Source: Chloracidobacterium sp.
GTDB lineage: Bacteria; Acidobacteriota; Blastocatellia; Pyrinomonadales; Pyrinomonadaceae
Length of the DNA: 64,000 bases
Reading direction: 5' to 3'
NCBI GenBank assembly: GCA_016715795.1
Contig: JADJXP010000002.1
Span: 1,426,001 to 1,490,000 of the forward strand
Positions 32,395 to 40,805 of this stretch are shown here, piece after piece. The translations under genes were made by a program, and so were the position numbers. The notes under the pieces were generated by a model that saw only the letters and a list, made by a program, of their open reading frames with translations, had not been told where the DNA came from and made no database searches. Within the stretch, counting starts at the first letter, position 1. Every line of letters begins with the position of its first letter.

Positions 32395-33384
32395 TTACTT
32401 ATTCGAGGCGGTGTTAGCGTTGGCTTTGCCAGCCTTGTTACCTGTAGCCTCGGCCTCCTTTGCGGCAGCGCGTTCATCGATCTCGGTTTGGATATTCTTA
32501 CCGATGTCGCTTAATTCAAGGAATTTCTTACGATAATCATCGGCCTCAGTCTTCAACCGGGCATATTCCTCACCACGCCCTTCCATCTCAGCAAGAAAAG
32601 CAGATTGATACAAAAGGCTTGTCTTGTAAGAGCGGGCCGATTCAAACACCTTCAGCAGGTCCTGTTTTGCCTTGAGATCCGCATCGGAGAGAGCCTTAAT
32701 GTTGATGCTCGCCGCACTCTTTACCGTATCTGGTTCGAGAGCGATCGCCTGATCGATAAGCTGCATGCCGTCAGCGACGCATTGCTTAAACTTCTCAAAG
32801 TCCTCGCTGCTGGCAGGCTTGACGTATGTGTAAGCCGGCTTGCCATCCTTGGTCGTCTTCTTCTTCGTTGCCTCAGTGTCGGAGATATCTGTAGCACAGC
32901 TATTCTTCTTTGCGGCAAGCGAAGTAAACGCCTCAGCCCTCTGCTCGGGCGGAATGCTCGCATTCTGTGAGCGTTTTGTCACCCAATCAAGCCACTCGTC
33001 CGACTTCTGCAGGTTCTCATACAGGCTCGCTATCGCCTTGTATGAGCTCTGGTCCTTCGGGTCGAACGCCAGTGCCTTCTGGTATTCGACGATCGCCTGT
33101 TCGGCCTTCGCCGTGTCTTTTCGGTTGCCTATGTACTGCGAATGGAGCGTCCTCGCCAAAAAGAGCTGTGCCATCCTGCCTTCGAGGTAGTCACCCTTGG
33201 GATCGCGGCCAACAGCCTTCTTAAACAGCGCCTGCGCCTCGTCGAACTTACGATTCTTGTAAGCGGCCGAGCCGTCAACCAGGTCCTTTCGGGCCATTAC
33301 ACGGTTGTAATAGCCGCAATTCGCCCCTGCCAATACACTGACAGCTAATAGAGCGATGATTCCAACACGAGAGAATCTCATCAT
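32395..33384 (-). CDS. TPR-containing lipoprotein
   Basis: A 329-residue envelope lipoprotein. The signal peptide GIIALLAVSVLAGANC provides a lipobox with the acylated cysteine. Tetratricopeptide-like helices follow (AYKNRKFDEAQALFKKAVGRDP, then AEQAIVEYQKALAFDPKDQS), and the C-terminal half is helical and charged with an Ala/Asn-rich end. ATG 33384 is chosen because GGAG lies 6 bases upstream; a longer open frame would overlap the exbD gene. Being last in a TonB-ExbB-ExbD operon, it may work with that energy-coupling complex, for example as an outer-membrane-linked partner. Function otherwise unknown. Confidence 0.82.
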   Translation of the reverse strand: MMRFSRVGIIALLAVSVLAGANCGYYNRVMARKDLVDGSAAYKNRKFDEAQALFKKAVGRDPKGDYLEGRMAQLFLARTLHSQYIGNRKDTAKAEQAIVEYQKALAFDPKDQSSYKAIASLYENLQKSDEWLDWVTKRSQNASIPPEQRAEAFTSLAAKKNSCATDISDTEATKKKTTKDGKPAYTYVKPASSEDFEKFKQCVADGMQLIDQAIALEPDTVKSAASINIKALSDADLKAKQDLLKVFESARSYKTSLLYQSAFLAEMEGRGEEYARLKTEADDYRKKFLELSDIGKNIQTEIDERAAAKEAEATGNKAGKANANTASNK

Positions 33385-33445
33385 TTGACTCCGTTCACGC
33401 CGCCTGCGGCCGGACAAGCATCCGGTCACGAGCAGATGCGGCAAA

Positions 33446-33925
33446 TTACTCTGACAGATCGTCGATCTGAAGCCCGATCGGCGAGGCGCCCGCAGCCTTG
33501 GCCGCATCGATCACCTTTACGACGTCACCATATCTGACTGATTTCGGCGACTTGATAAAGATCGTCTTTTCGATCTCGTTTGTCCCTTCACGAAACACGC
33601 CTTGGTTCTCGCGTTCCTTAAACACCTCGCGAAGCTTGTTTCCGAGCTTTTCCGTGTCGGTGACATCACCAAACGCCTCATTATTCAGCGTGACACCACG
33701 CGTCTCCTTGTTGATCGCCACCACGAGTGTCAGCGGATTGGGTTTGACGTTGACATTCTGCTGGTCCTTAGGCTCAGCAGGGACCTTCGCCTCGAACCGG
33801 CTCGGCTTGAGCGGCGTGATGACCATAAAGATGATCAGCAGTACCAGGAGCACGTCGATCAACGGCGTCACGTTAATATGTGGTGTTGCGCCGCCCTCAC
33901 CGCCGGCGCTTACTGACATAGACAT
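33446..33925 (-). CDS. exbD: ExbD/TolR family transporter subunit
   Basis: A 159-residue inner-membrane protein of the ExbD/TolR family, part of the proton-driven motor that energises TonB. One N-terminal span, HINVTPLIDVLLVLLIIFMVIT, carries the conserved aspartate (D24) needed for proton use. The periplasmic domain runs from about residue 45 to the end (VVAINKETRGVTLNNE, then SVRYGDVVKVIDAAKAAG). A second ExbD gene lies 33 bases upstream. The two ExbD subunits may form a heterodimer, a pattern known in several phyla. Confidence 0.94.
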   Translation of the reverse strand: MSMSVSAGGEGGATPHINVTPLIDVLLVLLIIFMVITPLKPSRFEAKVPAEPKDQQNVNVKPNPLTLVVAINKETRGVTLNNEAFGDVTDTEKLGNKLREVFKERENQGVFREGTNEIEKTIFIKSPKSVRYGDVVKVIDAAKAAGASPIGLQIDDLSE

Positions 33926-33958
33926 ATTTCAATTACCTCGGTCAATGACCGTCCATAT

Positions 33959-34402
33959 CTACTGAGACGGTTCGCCGCCTTTCTTCTTATCCGCTACGAG
34001 GCCGATCTTATCGATGTCCTGTTTACGGATCGTATCGATCGCTGCAACGACTCGGCCGTAATCGACCTCGACGCCGCTCTTGATATATACGATCCGCTTG
34101 TCAGGGGTCTTTCCCTCCATACGACGCTTGATCACGTCGCCGAGGGCATCGATAGGATATTGCTCCTTCCCGATGTAGAAATTACTGTTATCGGGAATAG
34201 CCACGATCACGGATGTGTCCTTCGCGATGTCGGCGTCCTCATCCGGGCTGACCATATCGCGGGGAAGATTTACCGACACGCCCTGCTGGAGCAGCGGCGT
34301 GACGATCATGAAGATGATCAGCAGCACGAGCATTACGTCCACCATAGGCGTGACGTTGATCTCGGAATTGTATTCGTCGGTCCCACCGACTTTCATACTC
34401 AT
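33959..34402 (-). CDS. exbD: ExbD/TolR family transporter subunit
   Basis: A 147-residue ExbD/TolR subunit and paralogue of the following gene. The span EINVTPMVDVMLVLLIIFMI includes the conserved aspartate (D23). The periplasmic domain contains DTSVIVAIPDNSNFYIGKE and VDYGRVVAAIDTIRKQ. It is the third gene of the operon, after tonB and the ExbB/TolQ gene, with a 45-base gap from the latter. It differs from its paralogue in having a shorter periplasmic region and a Lys/Gly-rich C-terminus. Confidence 0.94.
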   Translation of the reverse strand: MSMKVGGTDEYNSEINVTPMVDVMLVLLIIFMIVTPLLQQGVSVNLPRDMVSPDEDADIAKDTSVIVAIPDNSNFYIGKEQYPIDALGDVIKRRMEGKTPDKRIVYIKSGVEVDYGRVVAAIDTIRKQDIDKIGLVADKKKGGEPSQ

Positions 34403-34447
34403 AGCAAAACTCTCCTGTTTACTGCTGAGGCCAAGGAATTGCCTGAA

Positions 34448-35197
34448 CTATCCGCGGAGGCTGCGCGAGCGCTGCTTGATAAAGTAATCAACCAGTTCGG
34501 AAGCTGAGTTCTCCATCTCTACACCAAAGCTCGTCACCTTGTTCGTGAAGTAGTTGAACAGCCATACCGCCGGCACCGCGACTAGGATACCGAACGCGGT
34601 AGCGACCAACGCTTCGGCAATAGCACCACCAACGGCGCCGATACCGGCCGATTCGTTCGTCCTCAATGCCTGGAATGCTCCGATGATACCGACAACCGTT
34701 CCGAAGAGTCCGACGAACGGAGCCGTCGAGCCAACCGTGGCAAGGCCGGCGAGGCCGCGCTTCAATTCAGCGGTCTTAACGGCGATCGCACGCTCGAGAG
34801 CACGCTTTGATGCCTCCATCTCGTCAGCCGAGATATCGGTGTTGCCCTGATGGGCGGCAAACTCCTTAAGGCCCGACGATACAACCATCGCAAGATGCGA
34901 ATCCTTGTGCTTGTCGCTGATATTGATCGCTTCATCAATGTTGCTGTTCTTCAGGGCCTGGGCCACTTTCGGCGCATACTGGCGCGACTGGGCCTTTGCC
35001 TTGTTATAGGTCAGCCACCTTTCGATCCCGACGGCGATCATATACACCGACTGGATCAAAAGGGTGATGATAACGCCCCAACCCGGAATGGTAAGGCTCT
35101 TTGCGATATCGTAAATGCCGAAGGAGACTCCACCCTCGGAGAACAACAAGAAAAAGCCCGAAATATCCGTTCCGATCAGGCTGGCTACAAAAGTCAT
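34448..35197 (-). CDS. ExbB/TolQ/MotA family proton channel protein
   Basis: A 249-residue polytopic inner-membrane protein that forms the pentameric channel of the ExbB-ExbD or TolQ-TolR motor. Three spans are visible: around ILTIPGWGVIITLLIQSVYM, LATVGSTAPFVGLFGTVVGI and ALVATAFGILVAVPAVWLFN. The second and third hold the conserved small-residue and threonine/proline motifs of the proton path. ATG 35197 is chosen because GGAGG lies 8 bases before it. It follows tonB in the operon after a strong hairpin, which may set their relative expression. Confidence 0.94.
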   Translation of the reverse strand: MTFVASLIGTDISGFFLLFSEGGVSFGIYDIAKSLTIPGWGVIITLLIQSVYMIAVGIERWLTYNKAKAQSRQYAPKVAQALKNSNIDEAINISDKHKDSHLAMVVSSGLKEFAAHQGNTDISADEMEASKRALERAIAVKTAELKRGLAGLATVGSTAPFVGLFGTVVGIIGAFQALRTNESAGIGAVGGAIAEALVATAFGILVAVPAVWLFNYFTNKVTSFGVEMENSASELVDYFIKQRSRSLRG

Positions 35198-35254
35198 GGT
35201 TTTTCCTCCAATGAAAATCAAAGAATTCTAATATTGCGATAGAGATCTAATAGC

Positions 35255-35285
35255 TCAAGACGGCCGCACCCGGCGGCCGTCTTGA
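35255..35285 (-). promoter_or_regulatory. strong intercistronic hairpin
   Basis: A perfect 12-bp stem, TCAAGACGGCCG paired with CGGCCGTCTTGA around a 7-base loop, lies between tonB and the ExbB/TolQ gene. No T-tract follows on either strand, so it is more likely an mRNA stability or partial attenuation element than a full terminator. Confidence 0.6.
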
Positions 35286-35295
35286 CCCTGCATCT

Positions 35296-36108
35296 TTATG
35301 GGACAAAATTGTAAGTGATGACACCCGAAACCTTTACCGGCTGTCCGGACAACAGCGTCGGGCTGAACCGCGCACCACGGGCTGCACCCTCGGCGGCGGC
35401 ACGCAGCAGCGGATGTCCGCTGACGGCATGGGCCGAGATAACGCTCCCGTTCTCGCTGATCAGCACCTGAACGCTGACAGACCCCGAAGCGCGCATCGCT
35501 CGAGCGGCCGCAGGATAGCTAGGTTTTGGCAAGCTCGTCGCCTTACCATTAAGGACTCCACCGGACACGGTCTTTGGCGGGGCCTTCTTCTCAGGCGGCG
35601 GAGGCGGAGGCGGAACACCTGCTCCGCCGGCGTCGCTGTCGCCCGTTCCAGTCGAAAGGCCGCCGGTTCCTCCCGAATCTACAACACGAGCCACGCCCGG
35701 ATCGATCCGAGCTCCCGTGTCTGAATCTGAGGTGCCGAGCTTGGTCAGGCGATCCGTCCGCATTTCCTTGATCAGGTTGCGCGTCGTACTGATAGTATCA
35801 GGCGGCTTGATCGGCGACGACATTATGTTCTGGATCAATTCGCGCCGAACATCGACGTCCGGCTGCTTCTGCTCCTCCGGCTTCTTCTGTTCTTCAGGCG
35901 GCGGCTCTTCGTCCGCAACCGGAACTGGCGCAACTAACGTAGTGAGCGACAGGTCGTCACCCCCCATACCATAGTCATGAGCAAACAGGTCGCGCGTCCA
36001 CAGGCCGACAACGGTGGTCACCGCGATCACGAGGACGATCAGCATAAATTCACTACGCCGCTTGTTCTCAGCTCCGGTGTCCTTCGATTCTACCATTTGG
36101 TCTAGCAT
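35296..36108 (-). CDS. tonB: TonB-family energy transducer
   Basis: A 270-residue inner-membrane-anchored energy transducer. One span (EFMLIVLVIAVTTVVGLW, residues 20-37) is followed by a Pro/Glu/Lys-rich periplasmic linker (EEPPPEEQKKPEEQKQPDV), a Gly-rich and polyproline stretch (GVPPPPPPPEKKAPPK) and a C-terminal TonB domain (about 190-270: PSYPAAARAMRASGSVSVQV, ending SGVITYNFVP). It transmits proton-motive force to outer-membrane receptors. A strong ribosome site (GGAGGAA) lies 6 bases before the ATG. It is the first gene of a five-gene operon with a promoter predicted at 36279-36307. Confidence 0.92.
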   Translation of the reverse strand: MLDQMVESKDTGAENKRRSEFMLIVLVIAVTTVVGLWTRDLFAHDYGMGGDDLSLTTLVAPVPVADEEPPPEEQKKPEEQKQPDVDVRRELIQNIMSSPIKPPDTISTTRNLIKEMRTDRLTKLGTSDSDTGARIDPGVARVVDSGGTGGLSTGTGDSDAGGAGVPPPPPPPEKKAPPKTVSGGVLNGKATSLPKPSYPAAARAMRASGSVSVQVLISENGSVISAHAVSGHPLLRAAAEGAARGARFSPTLLSGQPVKVSGVITYNFVP

Positions 36109-36278
36109 TGTACTTCCTCCCTTTCCGGTGCCAACTTCAGGTCAAGGGTAACGAAAAAACTATTATTGCTTTGATGTCATCAGCAGATGCTGGCGTTGCA
36201 ACAGCACTCGGTAGAGACACCGTTCCGACCTAAAGAGGCTCGGACGAAACACAACTTACTTGACCAGCAACGAAATGA

Positions 36279-36307
36279 AGTCTAAAAGTTTAACAATACA
36301 AAGTCAA
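36279..36307 (-). promoter_or_regulatory. predicted promoter of the tonB operon
   Basis: On the minus strand TTGACT (36302-36307) and TAGACT (36279-36284) are 17 bases apart, near consensus. Transcription starting near 36272 would give an untranslated leader of about 160 bases before tonB, long enough to hold a regulatory structure; I see no known riboswitch in it. Confidence 0.6.
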
Positions 36308-36352
36308 GAAAGATGTCCTGCTTTTAGTGATAACTTCAGGCTCGTTCGTTAC

Positions 36353-37420
36353 TTACCTTGTCACGGGCCGACGTGTTACGGTGCGGCGAGCGGACGAGGC
36401 TAATTTCTCTCCTTGCTGCTGAGGCACAAGCACCTCTTTGACCCGCGAATCACCCAGTTTGCTTTGCCACCAGATGGCTATCGGACTCGCGATCGCGATC
36501 GTCGAATATGTTCCCGTTATCGACCCTACAAACAGCGCCAACGAGAATCCGCGCAGCACCTCGCCGCCAAACAAAACCAATGCAAGCACGGCCAAAAACA
36601 CAAGCCCGTTCGTAACGATCGTCCGCGACATCGTTTGGTTGATCGATTGATTCGTCAGCGAGTAGAGCGATTCGCCGCGATGCAGCGTCAGATTCTCGCG
36701 AATTCGATCAAAGATGACAATCGAGTCGTTGACCGAGAAGCCGACGAGTGTTAGCAAGGCCGCCAGCACATTCAGACTGATCTCCCATTGAAAGATCGTA
36801 AAGAAGGCCAGCGTGATCAGGACATCGTGAAAAACAGCGATAACGGCTCCTGCCGCGTACGTCCAATCATATCGAAACGCAATAAACAGCAGGATGCCGA
36901 CCATTCCGAGCAAGGTCGCGATCACAGCCTGGTTCCGAAGCTGTGCTCCAGCGACAGGGCCGACCGAATCAGTTCCCACGATCTTATACGCCGCCGTCTG
37001 GTCGTCATTGAGCGTGGCCGCTCCCTCAGCTTCCTTGCCGAAGGTATCAAGCCCCCTCTTCACAAAACAGCGTCCGGCTTCGTCAACGTTAGGACACTCC
37101 TCACGCTGCCCCATAGTCGGCACCTTGATCAGGACCTCATCAGCCTTATCAGTCGAATCCTGAATGATCGCCTCTTCAACACCGACGCCCTCTAGAGCGG
37201 AGCGAATATCATCTGCCGCTGGCTTGCTTCGGAATTTTACGGTTGCGACCGTTCCGCCCCTAAAATCCACGCCGAGGTTGAATGCATCGGTTCCGCCCGG
37301 TGTAAATTGGCGGCCAATAGCCGAGCCGAGCCCGGCCAGAAGGATAACGATCGAGACCATGATGAGCGGCTTTCGCCAGCCCATCCAATCGACGTCTATA
37401 TTCTTAAAAAATTCCAGCAT
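36353..37420 (-). CDS. secF: protein translocase subunit SecF
   Basis: A 355-residue inner-membrane RND-like subunit that, with SecD and YajC, pulls translocating proteins through SecYEG using proton-motive force. The N-terminal span is at WRKPLIMVSIVILLAGLGSA, followed by a periplasmic head starting NLGVDFRGGTVATVKF. Five C-terminal spans include FRYDWTYAAGAVIAVFHDVL and the diagnostic LVGFSVNDSIVIFDRIREN. An NQSINQTMSRTIVTNGLVFL loop is also conserved. It begins one base before the secD stop codon ends the upstream gene, so the two are tightly coupled. Full length. Confidence 0.97.
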   Translation of the reverse strand: MLEFFKNIDVDWMGWRKPLIMVSIVILLAGLGSAIGRQFTPGGTDAFNLGVDFRGGTVATVKFRSKPAADDIRSALEGVGVEEAIIQDSTDKADEVLIKVPTMGQREECPNVDEAGRCFVKRGLDTFGKEAEGAATLNDDQTAAYKIVGTDSVGPVAGAQLRNQAVIATLLGMVGILLFIAFRYDWTYAAGAVIAVFHDVLITLAFFTIFQWEISLNVLAALLTLVGFSVNDSIVIFDRIRENLTLHRGESLYSLTNQSINQTMSRTIVTNGLVFLAVLALVLFGGEVLRGFSLALFVGSITGTYSTIAIASPIAIWWQSKLGDSRVKEVLVPQQQGEKLASSARRTVTRRPVTR

Positions 37421-39112
37421 CTAAATACTAAGTTTAGCCATGTTCGGACGCTTCTCGAGCAGCCACATAAAGATGGTTCGTGAGACGAATACCGCCGAGA
37501 ACAGGTTGATCAACAATCCGAGCACAAGAGTAACCGCAAAACCGCGAATAGGGCCCGAACCGTAAATATAAAGGATCACCGATGACAGGATCGTGGTAAT
37601 GTGCGTGTCGATGATCGTGATGAATGCTCGGTCAAATCCAAGTTCGATCGCACTCGGGATAGACTTCCCGTCTCGGAGTTCTTCTCGTATGCGCTCAAAA
37701 ATAAGCACGTTCGAGTCCACAGCCATACCGATACCCAAGATGAGCCCGGCGATGCCCGGCAGCGTCAGCGTCGATTTGATCATCACCAAGGCAGCCATCG
37801 TAAGCACCATATTCAGCACCAACGCGACAACGGCATTGACGCCGGATCCACGATAGTAGAAGAGCATGAAAGCCACGACGAAGATGAGCCCGCCGAGCGA
37901 CGCCTCAACGCCTGCCTTGATCGAATCGGCCCCAAGGCTGGGCCCGACCGTGCGTTCTTCCTGATACTCGATCTTCGCGGGCAACGCTCCTGACTTGAGC
38001 GTGAGCGCCAGATCTTCGGCTGATTCCTTTGTAAATCGGCCTGTGATCTGTCCCTGGTCAAATATCTGCGACTTGATGTAGGCGGCCGATTTTACCTCGC
38101 CGTTCAGGACAACGGCCATGTAATTATTGATGTTCTTGCCGGTCCAGTCGCCAAATTTCTGTGCTCCGGCCGGTTTCAGCGAAAAGCTGATCTCGAAATC
38201 CCGGTCGCTTCCCGTCCGCGAGCCCGCACTAGCCTCACGCAGTTCGCTGCCGTCAACTATCGCAGGATATTCGACAACTACAAATTGCTTGGGCTTGTTC
38301 GGGTCGGGCGTTGCGTTCGATGACTTGTTCGTCGGCTCATCCTTATCAGCATATGGCAGGATACGCCTGTTCGCCGGGACGCTTCCGCCCATGGATTGTT
38401 TCGCAGCTTCCTCGGTCGGATAGGTCTGCACCGGCTGTGGGTTTGGCCCGCTCACAACCTTCATCAGCGCGAGATTAGATTCGGCCCCGATCAGGTTCTT
38501 GATACGCTCCGGATCGTCAACGCCGGGCATCTGAAGCAGTATCTGTCCCGACGATTCCGCGCCGTGTTTTTGCAGTGTCGGCTCCTTTACGCCGAAAGCG
38601 TTGATACGACTGTCGATGATCTTCATCGCCTGATCGACGGCCTGTATCTTGAGCACCTGCTGGATCTGCGACGGCAGCGTCCATCGGATCGTGCTGCCAT
38701 TCGTCGACTCGGTCCAATTGACGAAATCGACCTTTTTCTTGACCTCATCGATAACAGCCTGGGCCTGCGCCGGATCCGAGAGAGTAAGTTCGACGGCATA
38801 GTTACCGCCGTCGGCGATCACGTTGTTGCCGCTGACGGGCAGTTTGGCGTCAGTCGCCGCCGTCATCGCCGCCTGAGCGTTGTTTTCGGTGAGCGTCTTG
38901 AGGTAATCGTCAGTCTTGACCCGCATCACAAGGTGTGAGCCGCCCTTGAGGTCGAGGCCGAGGTTGATGTTCTCGGCGAGGTTGGCCTTTATGCCTTCCC
39001 ACGAGAAATCGGCCGCCGTCGGCGTCCGTCGCGGCCCTATGACGAGATAAATGCCCGCGAGCGTGATGGCGATAATGATCGCCGTCCTGATCCATAAACC
39101 GGTGTTCTTCAT
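37421..39112 (-). CDS. secD: protein translocase subunit SecD
   Basis: A 563-residue partner of SecF. An N-terminal span (LWIRTAIIIAITLAGIYLVIG) is followed by the large periplasmic P1 domain beginning NLGLDLKGGSHLVMRV, which includes INAFGVKEPTLQKHG and ILLQMPGVDDPERIKNLIG. The five C-terminal spans contain GVEASLGGLIFVVAFMLFYY and the SecD signature LGIGMAVDSNVLIFERIREEL. A Pro/Asn/Ser-rich insertion of about 30 residues (around DEPTNKSSNATPDPNKPKQ) enlarges P1. Gene order tgt-yajC-secD-secF is the classic arrangement. Confidence 0.97.
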   Translation of the reverse strand: MKNTGLWIRTAIIIAITLAGIYLVIGPRRTPTAADFSWEGIKANLAENINLGLDLKGGSHLVMRVKTDDYLKTLTENNAQAAMTAATDAKLPVSGNNVIADGGNYAVELTLSDPAQAQAVIDEVKKKVDFVNWTESTNGSTIRWTLPSQIQQVLKIQAVDQAMKIIDSRINAFGVKEPTLQKHGAESSGQILLQMPGVDDPERIKNLIGAESNLALMKVVSGPNPQPVQTYPTEEAAKQSMGGSVPANRRILPYADKDEPTNKSSNATPDPNKPKQFVVVEYPAIVDGSELREASAGSRTGSDRDFEISFSLKPAGAQKFGDWTGKNINNYMAVVLNGEVKSAAYIKSQIFDQGQITGRFTKESAEDLALTLKSGALPAKIEYQEERTVGPSLGADSIKAGVEASLGGLIFVVAFMLFYYRGSGVNAVVALVLNMVLTMAALVMIKSTLTLPGIAGLILGIGMAVDSNVLIFERIREELRDGKSIPSAIELGFDRAFITIIDTHITTILSSVILYIYGSGPIRGFAVTLVLGLLINLFSAVFVSRTIFMWLLEKRPNMAKLSI

Positions 39113-39122
39113 TCTGGTAAAA

Positions 39123-39428
39123 CTACTCTGGCTTTTTGCCCACGACCGCGCTCTTGCCTACCTCAAGGAATGATTTCTCGGCACTCACGATAATAAGGCT
39201 CGACTCGCGAACCTCCTTGACTGTACCGATAATGCCACCGTTCGTGACGACTTCATCGTTGATCTTCAGCGATCCGATCATCTCTTGAAGCTGCTGTTTC
39301 TGCCGCTTCTGGGGCAGTATTACGAGGAAATAGAAGATGCCGAAAATGAAGATAAATGGAAGCAGCGTCCAGAGCAGACTGCCGCCACCGGCCGCTTCAC
39401 CTTCAAAAAGCAGTAAGAAAGTATTCAT
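39123..39428 (-). CDS. yajC: preprotein translocase accessory subunit YajC
   Basis: A 101-residue single-pass membrane protein bound to SecDF. The span is WTLLPFIFIFGIFYFLVILP, followed at once by the conserved basic PQKRQKQQLQEMIGSLKIND and DEVVTNGGIIGTVKEV in the cytoplasmic beta domain. ATG 39428 is preferred over a slightly earlier start because it matches the family N-terminus. It starts 51 bases after tgt and ends 10 bases before secD. Confidence 0.96.
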   Translation of the reverse strand: MNTFLLLFEGEAAGGGSLLWTLLPFIFIFGIFYFLVILPQKRQKQQLQEMIGSLKINDEVVTNGGIIGTVKEVRESSLIIVSAEKSFLEVGKSAVVGKKPE

Positions 39429-39479
39429 CACAGGTCGAGTCAAAAAGACAAAAGCAAAATAATATACATTTGCTGCACC

Positions 39480-40706
39480 TTAATCAAACGCAGCATCGTA
39501 CTCTCGCAATTTTTCGAGAAATGCCGTCCTGAAGGTCTGATACGCCCCGTCGAGGATCGCCGCCCGGGCCCGTCGCATGGTCTCGACAAAGAATGCGACA
39601 TTGTGATGCGAGATCAGAATCGCAGCATTCATCTCGCCGGCCTGGTAAAGATGCCTTAGATAGCCCCGCGAATAGCGGCTGCATACCGAGCATGGGCAAT
39701 CACGGTCGAGCGGCTCATCGTCGAGGGCAAACTTTGCGTTTCGAATATTGAGCTTGCCTCGCGACGTAAATGCGCCGCCTGTGCGCCCGTTCCGCGTCGG
39801 GATCACGCAATCGAACATATCCACGCCACGCCCGACCGCCTCGATAAGGTCCTCAGGAGTGCCGACACCCATCAGATATCTTGGGGCATCGGCCGGCATC
39901 TGCGGCGCGAGAAATTCCAGCACGCCGTACATCACCGGCTTCTCCTCGCCAACACTCAAACCGCCGATCGCGTACCCGTCAAAGCCGATCTCGACCGTGC
40001 GGTCGAGGCTTTCTTTTCTTAGATCATGATGTCCCGCGCCTTGAATGATGCCGAAGAGTGCCTGTCTGTCAGAACCACCTACGGTAGTGGGTGGTTGAAC
40101 GTGATCCTCCACGGCCGAGGTTAGTGCCGCTAAACCACCCGCTACCGCAGGTGGTTCTGACTGAAGTTCCTCGAACCGCTTCTTCGACCTCGCCGCCCAC
40201 CGTGCTGTCAATTCAAGGCTCTGCCTCGTCCGCTCATGCCCCGCATCGCCTGGCGGACATTCGTCAAAGGCCATCACGATCTCAGAACCGAGAGCCGCCT
40301 GAACTTCCATCGACACCTCAGGCGACAGGAAATGTCTGCTCCCGTCCAAATGCGACCGAAACTCTACGCCTTCCTCCGTCAGTTTCCGCAGATCCGCCAA
40401 CGAGAACACCTGAAACCCGCCCGAATCCGTCAAGAACGACCGGCCCCACGACGTAAACTTATGCAGCCCGCCAAACTCACGGATCGCCTTGACACCCGGA
40501 CGCAGAAGAAGATGATAAGTATTCGCGAGGATTATCCGAGCATCGATCTCGCCCTCAAGCCACTCGAAACGGACGCCCTTCAACGCGCCCTGCGTCCCGA
40601 CCGGCATGAACACCGGCGTCTCGATAACCGACCGCCGCGTCGTCAAAATGCCCGCGCGAGCATTGCCATCAGTCGCGCTTATCTGCCAGTCAAGAGGTTT
40701 TGTCAT
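39480..40706 (-). CDS. tgt: tRNA-guanine transglycosylase with in-frame insert
   Basis: Exchanges guanine 34 for the queuosine precursor preQ1 in tRNAs for Asp, Asn, His and Tyr. The catalytic barrel shows TDSGGFQVFSLADLRKL with the nucleophile-region residues, MAFDECPPGD, FGIIQGAGHHDLRKESLD, IGGLSVGEEK and DMFDCVIPTRNGRTGGAF. The zinc site is CPCSVCSRYSRGYLRHLYQ. At 408 residues it is longer than usual because residues about 182-213, between the helix ending KKRFEEL and RQALFGIIQG, are encoded by an inserted inverted-repeat element (40068-40161). The insert lies on a surface linker of the barrel, so activity is probably kept. First gene of the tgt-yajC-secDF operon. Confidence 0.96.
   Translation of the reverse strand: MTKPLDWQISATDGNARAGILTTRRSVIETPVFMPVGTQGALKGVRFEWLEGEIDARIILANTYHLLLRPGVKAIREFGGLHKFTSWGRSFLTDSGGFQVFSLADLRKLTEEGVEFRSHLDGSRHFLSPEVSMEVQAALGSEIVMAFDECPPGDAGHERTRQSLELTARWAARSKKRFEELQSEPPAVAGGLAALTSAVEDHVQPPTTVGGSDRQALFGIIQGAGHHDLRKESLDRTVEIGFDGYAIGGLSVGEEKPVMYGVLEFLAPQMPADAPRYLMGVGTPEDLIEAVGRGVDMFDCVIPTRNGRTGGAFTSRGKLNIRNAKFALDDEPLDRDCPCSVCSRYSRGYLRHLYQAGEMNAAILISHHNVAFFVETMRRARAAILDGAYQTFRTAFLEKLREYDAAFD
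40068..40161. repeat. in-frame inverted-repeat element (family A) in tgt
   Basis: A 94-base element with 29-base inverted arms at 40068-40096 and 40133-40161, identical at 27 of 29 positions; each starts GTCAGAACCACCT. It begins and ends inside tgt without breaking the frame and is translated as two Pro/Gly-rich stretches around LAALTSAVEDHV. A longer relative with the same GTCAGAACC start lies at 45300-45421. Confidence 0.88.
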
Positions 40707-40713
40707 AACAAGC

Positions 40714-40805
40714 TGTCAGTAGCCCGACCGTCAGGGAGGGCTCCCGCAGCATCCACAGCGCGTAGATATGGGCGGGCGCCCTCCCTCACGGTCGGGCTAC
40801 AGACA
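40714..40805. repeat. inverted-repeat element (family B) upstream of tgt
   Basis: A 92-base element with 28-base arms at 40714-40741 and 40778-40805, identical at 26 of 28 positions; the core is GTAGCCCGACCG plus AGGGAGGGC. It fills the whole gap between the MauE-thioredoxin stop codon and tgt, so any terminator for the first gene or promoter for tgt must lie in or across it. Confidence 0.85.
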
